From Oscillospiraceae bacterium (lineage in GTDB: Bacteria > Bacillota > Clostridia > Oscillospirales > Acutalibacteraceae): 33,716 nt of DNA. The translations under genes and the position numbers were made by a program. The notes beneath the pieces were generated by a model. It was not told the DNA's origin. It worked only from the letters and a program-made list of their open reading frames with translations, and searched no databases. The stretch spans positions 1 to 33,716 of the forward strand of contig SVPJ01000028.1 of assembly GCA_015065885.1 (NCBI GenBank), given 5' to 3'. Numbering within the stretch: position 1 is the first letter of the stretch; each line of letters opens with the position of its first letter. Positions 16,451 through 24,071 of the stretch are shown in pieces.

Positions 16451-16817
16451 GGGTGAGCATTTAAACTCGAACCCGCCGCAAAGCGGACATTGCCCGCAAC
16501 ATCTACTTGTTGCAGTTTTGCGGCAATGTCCCCGAGAATGAGCATTATATGCTCATTCTCCCAACGAAAGTGGAATATAAAAGGGTTCGGTGCTTTTTGC
16601 TTCACTCGTGCTCGCAAGGCGCGAGCATTCCTTCGCCCGACTGAAGCAAAAACCCCTCAAAATCTCCTCGCTTTGCGGTCGCAGATTTTTGAAAGAGCGG
16701 ATTTTCGCTCAACCGAGGCGAAAACGCAGCCAATACTTCCGTATTGGCGAGTATTTTAACAATGGGTGAGTGAAAATCCGCCTTCCAAAAACGGAGTTCG
16801 GGTTTGAATACTCACCC
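16451..16817 (+). mobile_element. MITE-like element, copy B
   Basis: It is 367 bp, inverted relative to copy A at 10952-11318, with about 98% identity (7 substitutions and no gaps by my alignment). TA flanks both sides (16449-16450 and 16818-16819). One pair of substitutions is compensatory: a G-C pair in copy A (10997/11063) is C-G in the equivalent stem here (16772/16706). No coding capacity is supported. Its right end provides the last base of the adjoining gene's stop codon. Confidence 0.85.
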
Positions 16818-17437
16818 TACCTTGCTGTGGCAACGGCAACGATACAATCGGAAAGATCCTCATAAAACGCCACCGCGAAATCCGCCGTGTTCACCGAAGA
16901 CATCGCGTGACGCAGTCCGTCACCGTTCAGTTTCAGCACCGCTTCTTTTGCCGCAAAAAGCCGCGCGGTCTCCCGCGGGGTCTCGGGTGGTGTTTCGGCG
17001 GGGTGGGTGATGCGTGCCGCCAAGCGGGAACAGCGGTCGGGTGTCAGGGCGGGGGAGTCCCACACTTGAATATCCGCGCCGAGCGGGCGGTCGCACAACG
17101 CGACCAACAGATGCCCTAAACTGTGGGAAAAACTTGCGAAGACCACCCCGTGCGACGTGGAAATTCCGCGGGGGAAGGGCTTGCCGTTTTTCGCTGTCTC
17201 CCAATGGGCAAACGGCACGGTAAGCACGTCGGAGGGGACGGTCTGAAACGCGGCACCGCCCCCCCACGCGCTCACCGCATAGGCGAGCAGGGCGGCGAGC
17301 GCCGTCCCCTCTGCACGGGCGGCGGGGGCACGGTCGACGAGCATGGCACGGCGAGCGGGGGGGAGTTGTTTCCACAACCGTTCCGTGGCGGCGGTGTCCG
17401 TCACATCGATATACGTGTGGTATATTTCAAGCTGCAT
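16817..17437 (-). CDS. 4'-phosphopantetheinyl transferase (Sfp-type)
   Basis: The enzyme moves phosphopantetheine from CoA to a serine of carrier proteins. Family marks are GKPFP (85-89), the FSHS motif (103-106), GADIQ (120-124) and FAAKEAVLK (161-169). The metal-binding Asp122 is present, but the usual Glu of GxDIE is Gln124; Lys164-Glu165 are intact. At 206 residues it is slightly short for the Sfp type. The TAG stop is formed by the TA flanking MITE copy B plus the first G of the element, so the original C-terminus may have been longer. A carrier protein substrate is encoded at 22577. It is transcribed divergently from yitT. Confidence 0.88.
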   Translation of the reverse strand: MQLEIYHTYIDVTDTAATERLWKQLPPARRAMLVDRAPAARAEGTALAALLAYAVSAWGGGAAFQTVPSDVLTVPFAHWETAKNGKPFPRGISTSHGVVFASFSHSLGHLLVALCDRPLGADIQVWDSPALTPDRCSRLAARITHPAETPPETPRETARLFAAKEAVLKLNGDGLRHAMSSVNTADFAVAFYEDLSDCIVAVATAR

Positions 17438-17463
17438 ATTACGCCCCCCTTTCCTTCGTTGCT

Positions 17464-17521
17464 ATTGTAACATAATGCGGGAAAAAATTCAATTGACAAA
17501 ATTCCGTCAAATGGTTACACT
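17464..17521. promoter_or_regulatory. back-to-back divergent promoters
   Basis: Minus strand: TTGAAT (17487-17492) and TACAAT (17464-17469), 17 bp apart, for the phosphopantetheinyl transferase. Plus strand: TTGACA (17493-17498) and TACACT (17516-17521), 17 bp apart, for yitT. The two -35 hexamers abut with no gap. Confidence 0.7.
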
Positions 17522-17564
17522 ATATTATAGGATAGTTTGATTTTCTTGACAGAGAGGGATCGCT

Positions 17565-18434
17565 ATGAAAAGAAGGGAACGGCCTCATCATGTGGTGCGC
17601 GCACTTTCGGATTGGCTCTTTTATATTTTCGGTTGCCTGTTGTACGCCGTGGCGGTGGATATGTTCATCACCCCCAACCAGTTGGTGCCCGGCGGCGTGA
17701 CGGGCATTTCGGTGATCATACACTACGTTTTGCCGTTCTTCCCCGTCGGCGCGGGCATTTTTGTCATCAACATCCCGTTGCTCATTTTGGCGTGGATCTA
17801 TATCGGCGGCTCCTTCACGTGGCGCACGGCGGTGGTTACGGCGATGGCTTCGGTCACCATCGACCTCTTGGCGCCGTTTATCACTCCCTATACCGCCGAC
17901 CCTCTGCTGGCGGCGTTGTTCGGCGGCGTGCTGAGCGGGTTGGGTCTCGCACTCATCTTTCTGCGCGGTGCCACCACGGGCGGCAGTGAGATCATGGCGC
18001 GCCTGCTTGAGAAAAAGTACCCCCATATTTCCATCGGACGGTTTATGCTGTTGGTGGACGGTATCATCATTGCGGCTTCGGTGCCCGTGTTTGGGCAACT
18101 CGAATCCGCCATGTATGCGGCGGTGTTGGTGTTTGTGTCCTCCCTGGTGGTGGACGAGCTGATCGGCGGTGCACGCCGCACCCGCACGGTGCTGATCGTC
18201 ACCGCGGCGGAAAGTCCTATCGCGAAAGAACTCACCGTACGGTTGGAACGCGGCGTGACGGTGCTGGAAGCAACGGGTGCGTACACGGGCGGTGAGCGGC
18301 AGGTGCTGATGTGCGCCGTGCGCCCGTCGGAGGTGTATCCTCTGCGACGCCTGCTGAACGAGCTGGACCCCGATGCATTTATCATCGTGCTGAACAGTGA
18401 GCAAGTGCTTGGCACGGGTTTTCAAACTAAATGA
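17565..18434 (+). CDS. YitT family membrane protein
   Basis: The 289-residue protein has five to six membrane segments in the first ~205 residues (including the conserved FITPNQLVPGGVTGIS and GATTGGSEIMA segments) and a soluble C-terminal DUF2179 domain of about 80 residues. YitT/YqfU-type proteins are common in Bacillota; their transport or signalling role is not established. AGAGAGGG precedes the ATG. It is the first gene of a run with dnaD- and dnaC-like genes, 17 nt before the next start. Confidence 0.93.
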   Translation: MKRRERPHHVVRALSDWLFYIFGCLLYAVAVDMFITPNQLVPGGVTGISVIIHYVLPFFPVGAGIFVINIPLLILAWIYIGGSFTWRTAVVTAMASVTIDLLAPFITPYTADPLLAALFGGVLSGLGLALIFLRGATTGGSEIMARLLEKKYPHISIGRFMLLVDGIIIAASVPVFGQLESAMYAAVLVFVSSLVVDELIGGARRTRTVLIVTAAESPIAKELTVRLERGVTVLEATGAYTGGERQVLMCAVRPSEVYPLRRLLNELDPDAFIIVLNSEQVLGTGFQTK

Positions 18435-18451
18435 AAGGCGGGTAATTCCCG

Positions 18452-19465
18452 ATGAAATATCAATGGAACGGCGACTGTTTGAGTGCGGTGATGGCGTTAC
18501 CCACCGCGGTGGCAGACCGTGCGCTGAAATTAGCGGGAGCGCCGCAACTGAAGGTGCTTTTGTGGTTTACCCGCCACGGCGGGTTTGACGCGGCGGCGTG
18601 TGCCGCCGCCCTCGGCATTGCCGAAGGGGATTGCCGTGACGCGATGCAGTTTTGGGTGGAAATGGGCATTTTGCATGCCGAAGGTACGGCGGAACTCCCC
18701 GCGGTCACAGAACCTCTTTCCGCGGCAGACCTGCCTCCGCTCACGCCTGAGCAAAAAACTGCCCCCCAAGCGATAGAACGCCCCTCGTTCCGCGAGGCGG
18801 TGGCACGGCAAAAGGAAAGCGCCGATTTCGATTATCTCTTAAAAACGGCGGAGCAACGGCTCGGGCGCACCATCACCCCCGCCGAAGCCGAAACGTTCCT
18901 GTACATATACGACACGGTGGGACTGCCCGCCGAAGTGATCTTGATGCTTTTGGTGTACGCCGTGCGTCGCGGCAAAGTGAAAGCCCGTTCGGGTTTCCGC
19001 TCGTATCTCGAAAAAGCTGCGCTGTCGTGGGCGGAAAACGGCATTACCACGGTGGCGGCGGCAGAGGCGGAGTTGTGCTTGCAGGAACGCCGTCACACGG
19101 TGCGCGAGCACATTGAAAAACTGTTTTCGCTCACCCGTCCGCTCACGCTGTTACAGACGGAAGCGGCGGTGCGCTGGGTGGACGAGTGGCATTTTTCGGA
19201 TGAGATGTTGCGGATTGCCCTTGCAAAATGCCGCGAAAAAACAGGGAATTTCAACGCAAATTATATCACTCGCATTTTGGAAGGGTGGCTTGCCGACGGT
19301 GTTACGACGGCGGAGCAGGCGGCGGCAGCTGCCGCTCCCCGCAAACGGCAAAACGCAAAGCCGCTTTTGTCGGACGAAGCGGCGGTGCCGGATGCGACCG
19401 ATTACGAGCGTGCCGTTGCGGATTGGCGGCCGGTATACAAGGGAAAGAAAAGCGGGAAGGAGTAA
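18452..19465 (+). CDS. DnaD domain replication protein
   Basis: The 337-residue protein has an N-terminal winged-helix region (about 1-90), a linker, and two helical DnaB_2/DnaD repeats (about 115-190 and 215-290; YIYDTVGLPAEVILMLLVYAVRRGK and DEWHFSDEMLRIALAKC segments). DnaD proteins remodel DNA and recruit the helicase loader during initiation and PriA-dependent restart. The 6-nt gap to the next gene, a DnaC/DnaI-like ATPase, matches this partnership. The C-terminal tail is basic. Confidence 0.9.
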   Translation: MKYQWNGDCLSAVMALPTAVADRALKLAGAPQLKVLLWFTRHGGFDAAACAAALGIAEGDCRDAMQFWVEMGILHAEGTAELPAVTEPLSAADLPPLTPEQKTAPQAIERPSFREAVARQKESADFDYLLKTAEQRLGRTITPAEAETFLYIYDTVGLPAEVILMLLVYAVRRGKVKARSGFRSYLEKAALSWAENGITTVAAAEAELCLQERRHTVREHIEKLFSLTRPLTLLQTEAAVRWVDEWHFSDEMLRIALAKCREKTGNFNANYITRILEGWLADGVTTAEQAAAAAAPRKRQNAKPLLSDEAAVPDATDYERAVADWRPVYKGKKSGKE

Positions 19466-19471
19466 CCGAAG

Positions 19472-20482
19472 ATGGGATACAGCAAAGAATTGTACGAGCA
19501 GGCAATGCGCATCCTCGCCGAGCGGCGCATGAACGCCGAGACGGCGGCGGCATCGCTGCGCGCCCGCGCCGTTGCCCGTGATCCCCGCACCGCTGAGATC
19601 GAGCGGGCGCTGTCGGGAACGGCGCTGTCGGTTGCACGAGCGGTACTCGTCGGGTTGGACGGCAACCGCACGGGGAATATCACCGAGACGGTGAGCCGCC
19701 TGCAAGCGGAAAACGAGCAGCTGCAAAAGGAACTCGCAGTGCGCCTGCAAGCGATGGGGGAAACAGCGAAGAATTTCGAGCCGATCCCCACCTGCCCTGT
19801 CTGCGGGGACACGGGGTATACGGGTCAGCGGATGTGTGCGTGTCTCGAAGATCTGTTGCGGGACCTTTCCTGCAAACAGCTCAGCGCGCTGTCGCGGATG
19901 CAACTTACCCGCTTTGAGGATATCGATATGGCGTACTACGACGCGCCCGACGTCGACGGGACGGTGCCTCGCCGCCACATGGAAGACGTCGTGGCGTTTT
20001 GCCGCGCGTGGGCGGCGGATTTTTCCGCCGACTCCCCGAATCTCCTGTTGCGCGGTCCTGCGGGCACGGGCAAGACCCACCTCTCCCTCGCGATGGCACG
20101 CGAAGTGGCACAAAGCGGCGGTCAGGTGGTGTATGGCTCGGTACAGCGCCTGCTTCGTCAGTTGGAAAAAGAACATTTCGGACGTGAGAGCGGGGACAGT
20201 ATGGAGCGGCTCGAATCCTGCGATCTGCTCATTCTGGACGACCTCGGCACCGAATTTGCCACCCCGTTTTACACCTCGGGGCTGTACGAGATCATCAACA
20301 CCCGCCTGCTTGCGGGCCGTCCCACGGTGATCTCCACCAACCTCAATCAAAAGCAACTGCAAGAACGCTACGGTGTGCAGATCGCCTCCCGCATTGCGGG
20401 TTGTTTCCAACCGCTTTTGTTTGCGGGGCAGGACGTGCGCCAACAGAAATTGATGCGTCGATTGGAAGGAGAAGGGGTATGA
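19472..20482 (+). CDS. DnaC/DnaI-like helicase loader ATPase
   Basis: The 336-residue protein has an N-terminal helical region, a zinc-ribbon-like cluster CPVCGDTGYTGQRMCAC (Cys108, 111, 122, 124), and a AAA+ domain with Walker A GPAGTGKTH (195-203), Walker B LLILDDLG, and sensor STNLNQ. This arrangement is the DnaI/DnaC-like loader that delivers the replicative helicase, working with the DnaD protein encoded just upstream. IstB transposition helpers share the ATPase fold but lack the N-terminal zinc cluster and would sit next to a transposase. The stop overlaps the start of the next gene (ATGA). Confidence 0.92.
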   Translation: MGYSKELYEQAMRILAERRMNAETAAASLRARAVARDPRTAEIERALSGTALSVARAVLVGLDGNRTGNITETVSRLQAENEQLQKELAVRLQAMGETAKNFEPIPTCPVCGDTGYTGQRMCACLEDLLRDLSCKQLSALSRMQLTRFEDIDMAYYDAPDVDGTVPRRHMEDVVAFCRAWAADFSADSPNLLLRGPAGTGKTHLSLAMAREVAQSGGQVVYGSVQRLLRQLEKEHFGRESGDSMERLESCDLLILDDLGTEFATPFYTSGLYEIINTRLLAGRPTVISTNLNQKQLQERYGVQIASRIAGCFQPLLFAGQDVRQQKLMRRLEGEGV

Positions 20483-20922
20483 AAACAAGGGGTTATATTT
20501 TCGGAATTTGGATCTTTGCGTTGATACTGACGGTTTCGCTGTGTGGATGCGGTAAGGCACAAAGCGGCAAAGGCACCGCCGCCACCACCGTAACAACGAC
20601 GGTGACCACCGAGGAGACCACCGCGGGCACGACGGTGCAGGCGTATCCTTTCGTGGGATATGTGAACGCCACCACCCTGAATGTGCGTCCCACCCCCGAT
20701 ACCAGCGGGTACGCCATCGGCGGTTTGAAGTGGGGGGATACGGTGACCATTCTTTCGCGTGAAGGGGATTGGTACGCCATCAGCTTTGCGGGACAGACGG
20801 GATACATCAACGCCCAGTACGTGCAGGATACCATGCCGACGGTGACCACCACCGCTCCCTCGACCACCGGCACCACTGTTGCAGACGCGACTGCCACGAC
20901 GGTTGCCGTGGTGGGTCCCTGA
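20479..20922 (+). CDS. SH3b-domain lipoprotein with Thr-rich flanks
   Basis: The 147-residue precursor has a signal peptide ending LCGC (Cys24), a Thr-rich linker (about 33-55), one bacterial SH3 domain (about 58-115, with LNVRPTPDTSGYAIGGLKWGD and WYAISFAGQTGYI), and a Thr-rich tail. SH3b domains typically bind cell-wall peptides. The start is set by the ATGA overlap with the loader gene and GAAGGAGAAGGGG upstream. Its coupling to replication genes looks incidental. It ends one base from the stop of the convergent M14 peptidase gene. Confidence 0.88.
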   Translation: MKTRGYIFGIWIFALILTVSLCGCGKAQSGKGTAATTVTTTVTTEETTAGTTVQAYPFVGYVNATTLNVRPTPDTSGYAIGGLKWGDTVTILSREGDWYAISFAGQTGYINAQYVQDTMPTVTTTAPSTTGTTVADATATTVAVVGP

Positions 20923-20923
20923 C

Positions 20924-21829
20924 TTACATCAGTGCGGCGAGCAGTAACATCTCCCGCGCCTTGGCATAGATGGGCTCAAAATCGTCGAGCGGCAAGGGGT
21001 TTTCTCCGCGCCCGAGTTCGATGGTGAAGCCGGGACGACCCATCTCTTCAATAAACCAATCTTTAAATCCGCCGTGGGAGGCAAGTCCCGAGGGCTCTGC
21101 CACCGCATAGCCCGAAGAGGCGGCGAAAATGTTTGCCATCATACGGGCAGTGGCGGGTGTGCGCTCACCGTACTGCCAGTAGATCTCCTCGCCCTGCGAA
21201 TGCAACGCCAGCACGTGGCGGAAATCCGCGCGGCGACACAGCGAGGTCAGTGCCCGTGTTTCGGGTTCGCTTTCGGCGCACTCGCCTCCGAAACGGCGGG
21301 GAGACGGGCCGTCGATGCCGCTCTCGCGCTCCATTTCCCGCAACGCAGAGTGACCCGCGTTAAAATTGTGATTGAGGTCTACCCCGCGGGCGTTGGCTTG
21401 CCACAGTCCGGGGGTGTCGCCGCCCTTTTCGGCGACCATCGGGGCAAAAGGACCCGCCATACGGCTGCCGCCCAGCGCAATGTCCACCCCGTCGGGGTTG
21501 ACCTGCGGAATGAACACGAGGCAGCGCCCTGCAATGGCGCGACGAAAGTCCATATCCGACAGTTGTCCGTCACGGCAAAGGGCTTCGCAAATATCCTCAC
21601 ACAGGCGCAAGAGTACCAGCGTCGTCAGCCACTCCTGCCCGTGAAACGCGGCGGCGTACAGTACGCGGTCGCGCCCGCCGCCGAGCATCACGCCGTAAAT
21701 GTCCCGCCCCAGCACACTGCGTCCCACGGGTTGCAGTTCCAAAAAGCGGTACCGCCCTGCCAACGCCGCCAGTAAGGCGCGCACCGTGCCCGAGTCGGCA
21801 GGTTGCGGCATCGTGATCTTGTTCTTCAT
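20924..21829 (-). CDS. M14 family zinc peptidase (gamma-D-Glu-DAP peptidase-like)
   Basis: The 301-residue enzyme keeps the M14 zinc site: HGQE (His63, Glu66) and His210 in LALHSQG, plus catalytic Glu271 in TIELGRG. The substrate segment reads GVDLNHNF (149-156), with His where pancreatic-type carboxypeptidases have the carboxylate-binding Arg; this fits peptidases cutting gamma-D-glutamyl-diaminopimelate bonds in murein peptides. No signal peptide is present, suggesting recycling of imported muropeptides. I use the ATG at 21829, with GAGGGTGG upstream, instead of the GTG six codons earlier. Confidence 0.87.
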   Translation of the reverse strand: MKNKITMPQPADSGTVRALLAALAGRYRFLELQPVGRSVLGRDIYGVMLGGGRDRVLYAAAFHGQEWLTTLVLLRLCEDICEALCRDGQLSDMDFRRAIAGRCLVFIPQVNPDGVDIALGGSRMAGPFAPMVAEKGGDTPGLWQANARGVDLNHNFNAGHSALREMERESGIDGPSPRRFGGECAESEPETRALTSLCRRADFRHVLALHSQGEEIYWQYGERTPATARMMANIFAASSGYAVAEPSGLASHGGFKDWFIEEMGRPGFTIELGRGENPLPLDDFEPIYAKAREMLLLAALM

Positions 21830-21888
21830 TGAAATAACCACCCTCACATATGACTTATAACACTATATATGATAACGGAGGTACCCCT

Positions 21889-22422
21889 ATGAATCTCATC
21901 GAAAAACCGCTGTCGCAGGATTACAAATATAAGGGAAAAATTGTCAATATGCGGGTGGATGAGGCGCTTTTGCCGAACGGTGCGACCGCCCTGCGCGAAG
22001 TGGTGGAACATCCCGGCGGGGTGTGCGTTGCCGCGCTGACCGATCGGCGGGAGCTGTTGTTCGTACGGCAGTTCCGCTATCCCTACGGCGAAGTGGTGTG
22101 CGAACTGCCTGCGGGAAAACTGGAACGCGGGGAAGACCCGCTGCTCGCGGGTATGCGGGAGTTGCAAGAGGAAACGGGTGCCACCGCCGCGACGTTTACC
22201 TCCCTGGGCAAACTCTATCCCACCCCCGGCTATTGCGGTGAGATCATTCACCTCTATCTTGCGGAGGGGTTGACCTTCGGGGAATGTAACCCCGACGAGG
22301 ATGAGTTCTTGGAAGCCGAGCGCATTCCGCTGGACGAAGCGGTAAAATCGGTGTTGAACGGGGAACTGCCCGACGCCAAAACGCAGGTGCTGGTGCTGAA
22401 AGTGGCGGCACTTCGCCCGTAA
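21889..22422 (+). CDS. Nudix hydrolase, ADP-ribose pyrophosphatase type
   Basis: The Nudix box is complete: Gly76, Glu82, then RELQEETG at 90-97, matching GX5EX7REUXEEXGU. The spacing and the N-terminal YKGKIVNMRVDEALLPNG match bacterial ADP-ribose diphosphatases (NudF type), which hydrolyse ADP-ribose to AMP and ribose 5-phosphate. It is 177 residues from the ATG preceded by GGAGG (21877-21881). The gene diverges from the peptidase gene across only 59 bp, so their promoters must be packed together; I cannot pick the hexamers with confidence. Confidence 0.92.
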   Translation: MNLIEKPLSQDYKYKGKIVNMRVDEALLPNGATALREVVEHPGGVCVAALTDRRELLFVRQFRYPYGEVVCELPAGKLERGEDPLLAGMRELQEETGATAATFTSLGKLYPTPGYCGEIIHLYLAEGLTFGECNPDEDEFLEAERIPLDEAVKSVLNGELPDAKTQVLVLKVAALRP

Positions 22423-22489
22423 TTTTGTCTAAAATCCTATTACATTTCGGCTATAAATCGAAAAAATCATAGAAATTTTCAAAATACGA

Positions 22490-22518
22490 TTGACAAACCG
22501 TCTGTTTTTGCATACTAT
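22490..22518 (+). promoter_or_regulatory. acyl carrier protein promoter
   Basis: TTGACA (22490-22495) and TACTAT (22513-22518) are 17 bp apart, with GGAGG at 22562-22566 before the ATG at 22577. Confidence 0.78.
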
Positions 22519-22576
22519 TTTTGGTAGAGAGATTATCGCCCCCTGCGGCGAAATTTATTGCGGAGGATGACAATAT

Positions 22577-22804
22577 ATGGTATTCGAAAAAGTCAGAGAA
22601 ATTTTGTGCAACCAGTTTGACGTGGACGAAGATGCCGTGACGCTGACCACCCGTATCAGCGAGGACCTCGGTGCCGATTCACTGGACGCCGTGGATATGC
22701 TGATGTCGCTTGAAGACGAGTTCGACGTGGAGATCCCCGACGAGGAGATCGAAAACATCCGCACCGTCGGCGATTTGGTGTCCTACATCGAAGAGCATCA
22801 ATAA
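22577..22804 (+). CDS. acpP: acyl carrier protein
   Basis: A 75-residue acidic four-helix carrier protein. GADSLDAVDMLMSLEDEFD carries the phosphopantetheine attachment Ser35, and IPDEEIENIRTVGDLVSYI is the conserved helix III-IV region. It shuttles acyl chains in fatty acid synthesis. It stands alone here, away from fab genes, with its own promoter and terminator. The window's phosphopantetheinyl transferase could modify it, though an AcpS elsewhere would be the usual partner. Confidence 0.96.
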   Translation: MVFEKVREILCNQFDVDEDAVTLTTRISEDLGADSLDAVDMLMSLEDEFDVEIPDEEIENIRTVGDLVSYIEEHQ

Positions 22805-22811
22805 ATACATG

Positions 22812-22847
22812 ATAAACAGCCATCGGCGACCGCCGATGGCTGTTTAT
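22812..22847. terminator. terminator of the acyl carrier protein gene
   Basis: A perfect 16-bp stem (22812-22827 with 22832-22847) closes a GACC loop and is followed by TTTTT. Its right arm overlaps the stop codon of the convergent SLOG gene (22844). Confidence 0.92.
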
Positions 22848-23185
22848 TTTTTCGTGTTCGGACAAAACACCCGCACGGGCACGCCGCGTTCGCGGCATTT
22901 TTCGATAACGAACGCCGTCCCGCGGGAGCGGCCGTCCCAGAACGCCAGCACCAGATCGCTGTAATCAATGATCGTGATGTTGCGCAGCAGGGGCGCACGC
23001 CGCCCGTATTTGTCGTATTCCGGCAAAAACTCGGTGAGCGGCACACCGTGTGCCCGTGCCCACACGGCTGCTGAAGTATCCACCCCCCGTGCCCCGCCCG
23101 AGACGATCTCACTCACACCGTCGGGCAGATATTTCTCCAGATTCGGCACCGTCAACCCGCGGGATCCGACCACCGCCACACGCAT
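22844..23185 (-). CDS. SLOG superfamily (DUF2493/YspA-like) protein
   Basis: The 113-residue Rossmann-like protein has GSRG (7-10), the phosphate-loop motif SGGARGVD, and a C-terminal LAFWDGRSRGTAFVI segment. SLOG proteins, related to DprA and LOG, are thought to bind nucleotide-derived ligands; some are stress or conflict sensors. No effector gene is adjacent, so no defence role is supported. Promoter TTGCCA-17-TATGAT lies just upstream on the minus strand. Confidence 0.87.
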   Translation of the reverse strand: MRVAVVGSRGLTVPNLEKYLPDGVSEIVSGGARGVDTSAAVWARAHGVPLTEFLPEYDKYGRRAPLLRNITIIDYSDLVLAFWDGRSRGTAFVIEKCRERGVPVRVFCPNTKK

Positions 23186-23217
23186 ACTCTCACCTCCGAC
23201 CGAACATCTGTTCTTAT

Positions 23218-23246
23218 ATCATACCACGGCGGTTGCCGTTTGGCAA
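23218..23246 (-). promoter_or_regulatory. SLOG gene promoter
   Basis: On the minus strand TTGCCA (23241-23246) and TATGAT (23218-23223) are 17 bp apart. The -35 end overlaps a small TTGCC/GGCAA palindrome (23233-23246). Confidence 0.68.
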
Positions 23247-23293
23247 GTGTTTTTTTGAAAAAAACGGATATACTGTGTGGGGAGGCGAAGACG

Positions 23294-23965
23294 ATGGCGT
23301 ATTTGGAAGCGCGCGGTCTGACGAAGGTGTACCGCCGCGGTGACGAGACGACGGTGGCGCTGGACGGGGTCACCTTTTCGGTGGAACGCGGTGAAATGGT
23401 GGGCATCGTCGGCCGTTCGGGGTCGGGGAAATCCACCTTGATGCATCTGCTCGGTTGTCTGGACAAGCCGACGGCAGGACACTATCTGCTGAACGGGCGG
23501 GATATGTCCGCGTTATCGCGGCGGCGGCTCGGTACGGTGCGCAACCGCGAGATCGGTTTCGTATTTCAGCAGTTTCATCTCATTGACAGTCTGAATGCGG
23601 TGGAAAACGTGGAGTTGCCGCTGATGTATCGCGGTATGCCCGCCAAGGAGCGTCGACGGCGGGCGGAGGAATGCCTGTGCCGTATGGGTCTGCAGGATCG
23701 TTTGGGACACCGCCCGTCGGAGCTGTCGGGCGGTCAACAGCAACGGGTGGCGATCGCCCGTGCCATGGCAGGGGAGCCGCCGCTGTTTTTAGCGGATGAG
23801 CCGACGGGCAATTTGGACGCCGCCTCTGCCGCCGAGGTGATGGACTGCCTGCACGCGTTGCATCAGAGCGGGCGTACGGTGCTGATCATCACCCACGACA
23901 CCGCACTGGCGGCTACCCTCCCGCGACGGCTTACGCTGTCGGCGGGACGGTTGGAAAAGGCATAA
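23294..23965 (+). CDS. ABC transporter ATP-binding protein (MacB/LolD type)
   Basis: The 223-residue ATPase has Walker A GRSGSGKST (40-48), Q-loop FVFQQFH, signature LSGGQQQRVAIARA, and Walker B with LADEPTGNLD. The last motif is characteristic of the MacB/LolD/FtsE branch, which pairs with FtsX-like permeases for efflux or lipoprotein handling. No permease is adjacent; CarD and other unrelated genes follow, so its partner must be elsewhere. The start is the ATG with GGGGAGG upstream; the longer frame reads into the promoter region. TATACT at 23269-23274 may be its -10 box, without a clear -35. Confidence 0.92.
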   Translation: MAYLEARGLTKVYRRGDETTVALDGVTFSVERGEMVGIVGRSGSGKSTLMHLLGCLDKPTAGHYLLNGRDMSALSRRRLGTVRNREIGFVFQQFHLIDSLNAVENVELPLMYRGMPAKERRRRAEECLCRMGLQDRLGHRPSELSGGQQQRVAIARAMAGEPPLFLADEPTGNLDAASAAEVMDCLHALHQSGRTVLIITHDTALAATLPRRLTLSAGRLEKA

Positions 23966-24039
23966 TACGCGCATAGGACCGCCGCTTTTTTGCACACGGT
24001 TTGGACAAATTGCCTATGGCGAGTCGCTTTGAAATCTGC

Positions 24040-24045
24040 TATAAT
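24040..24045 (+). promoter_or_regulatory. -10 box of the carD-like gene
   Basis: TATAAT sits 27 bp before the CarD ATG. The -35 at the right spacing (TGGCGA, 24017-24022) is poor, so this promoter may need an activator, possibly CarD itself since CarD stabilises weak promoter complexes. Confidence 0.5.
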
Positions 24046-24071
24046 AGTAGGCAGAAAAGGGGGCTCGTCTT

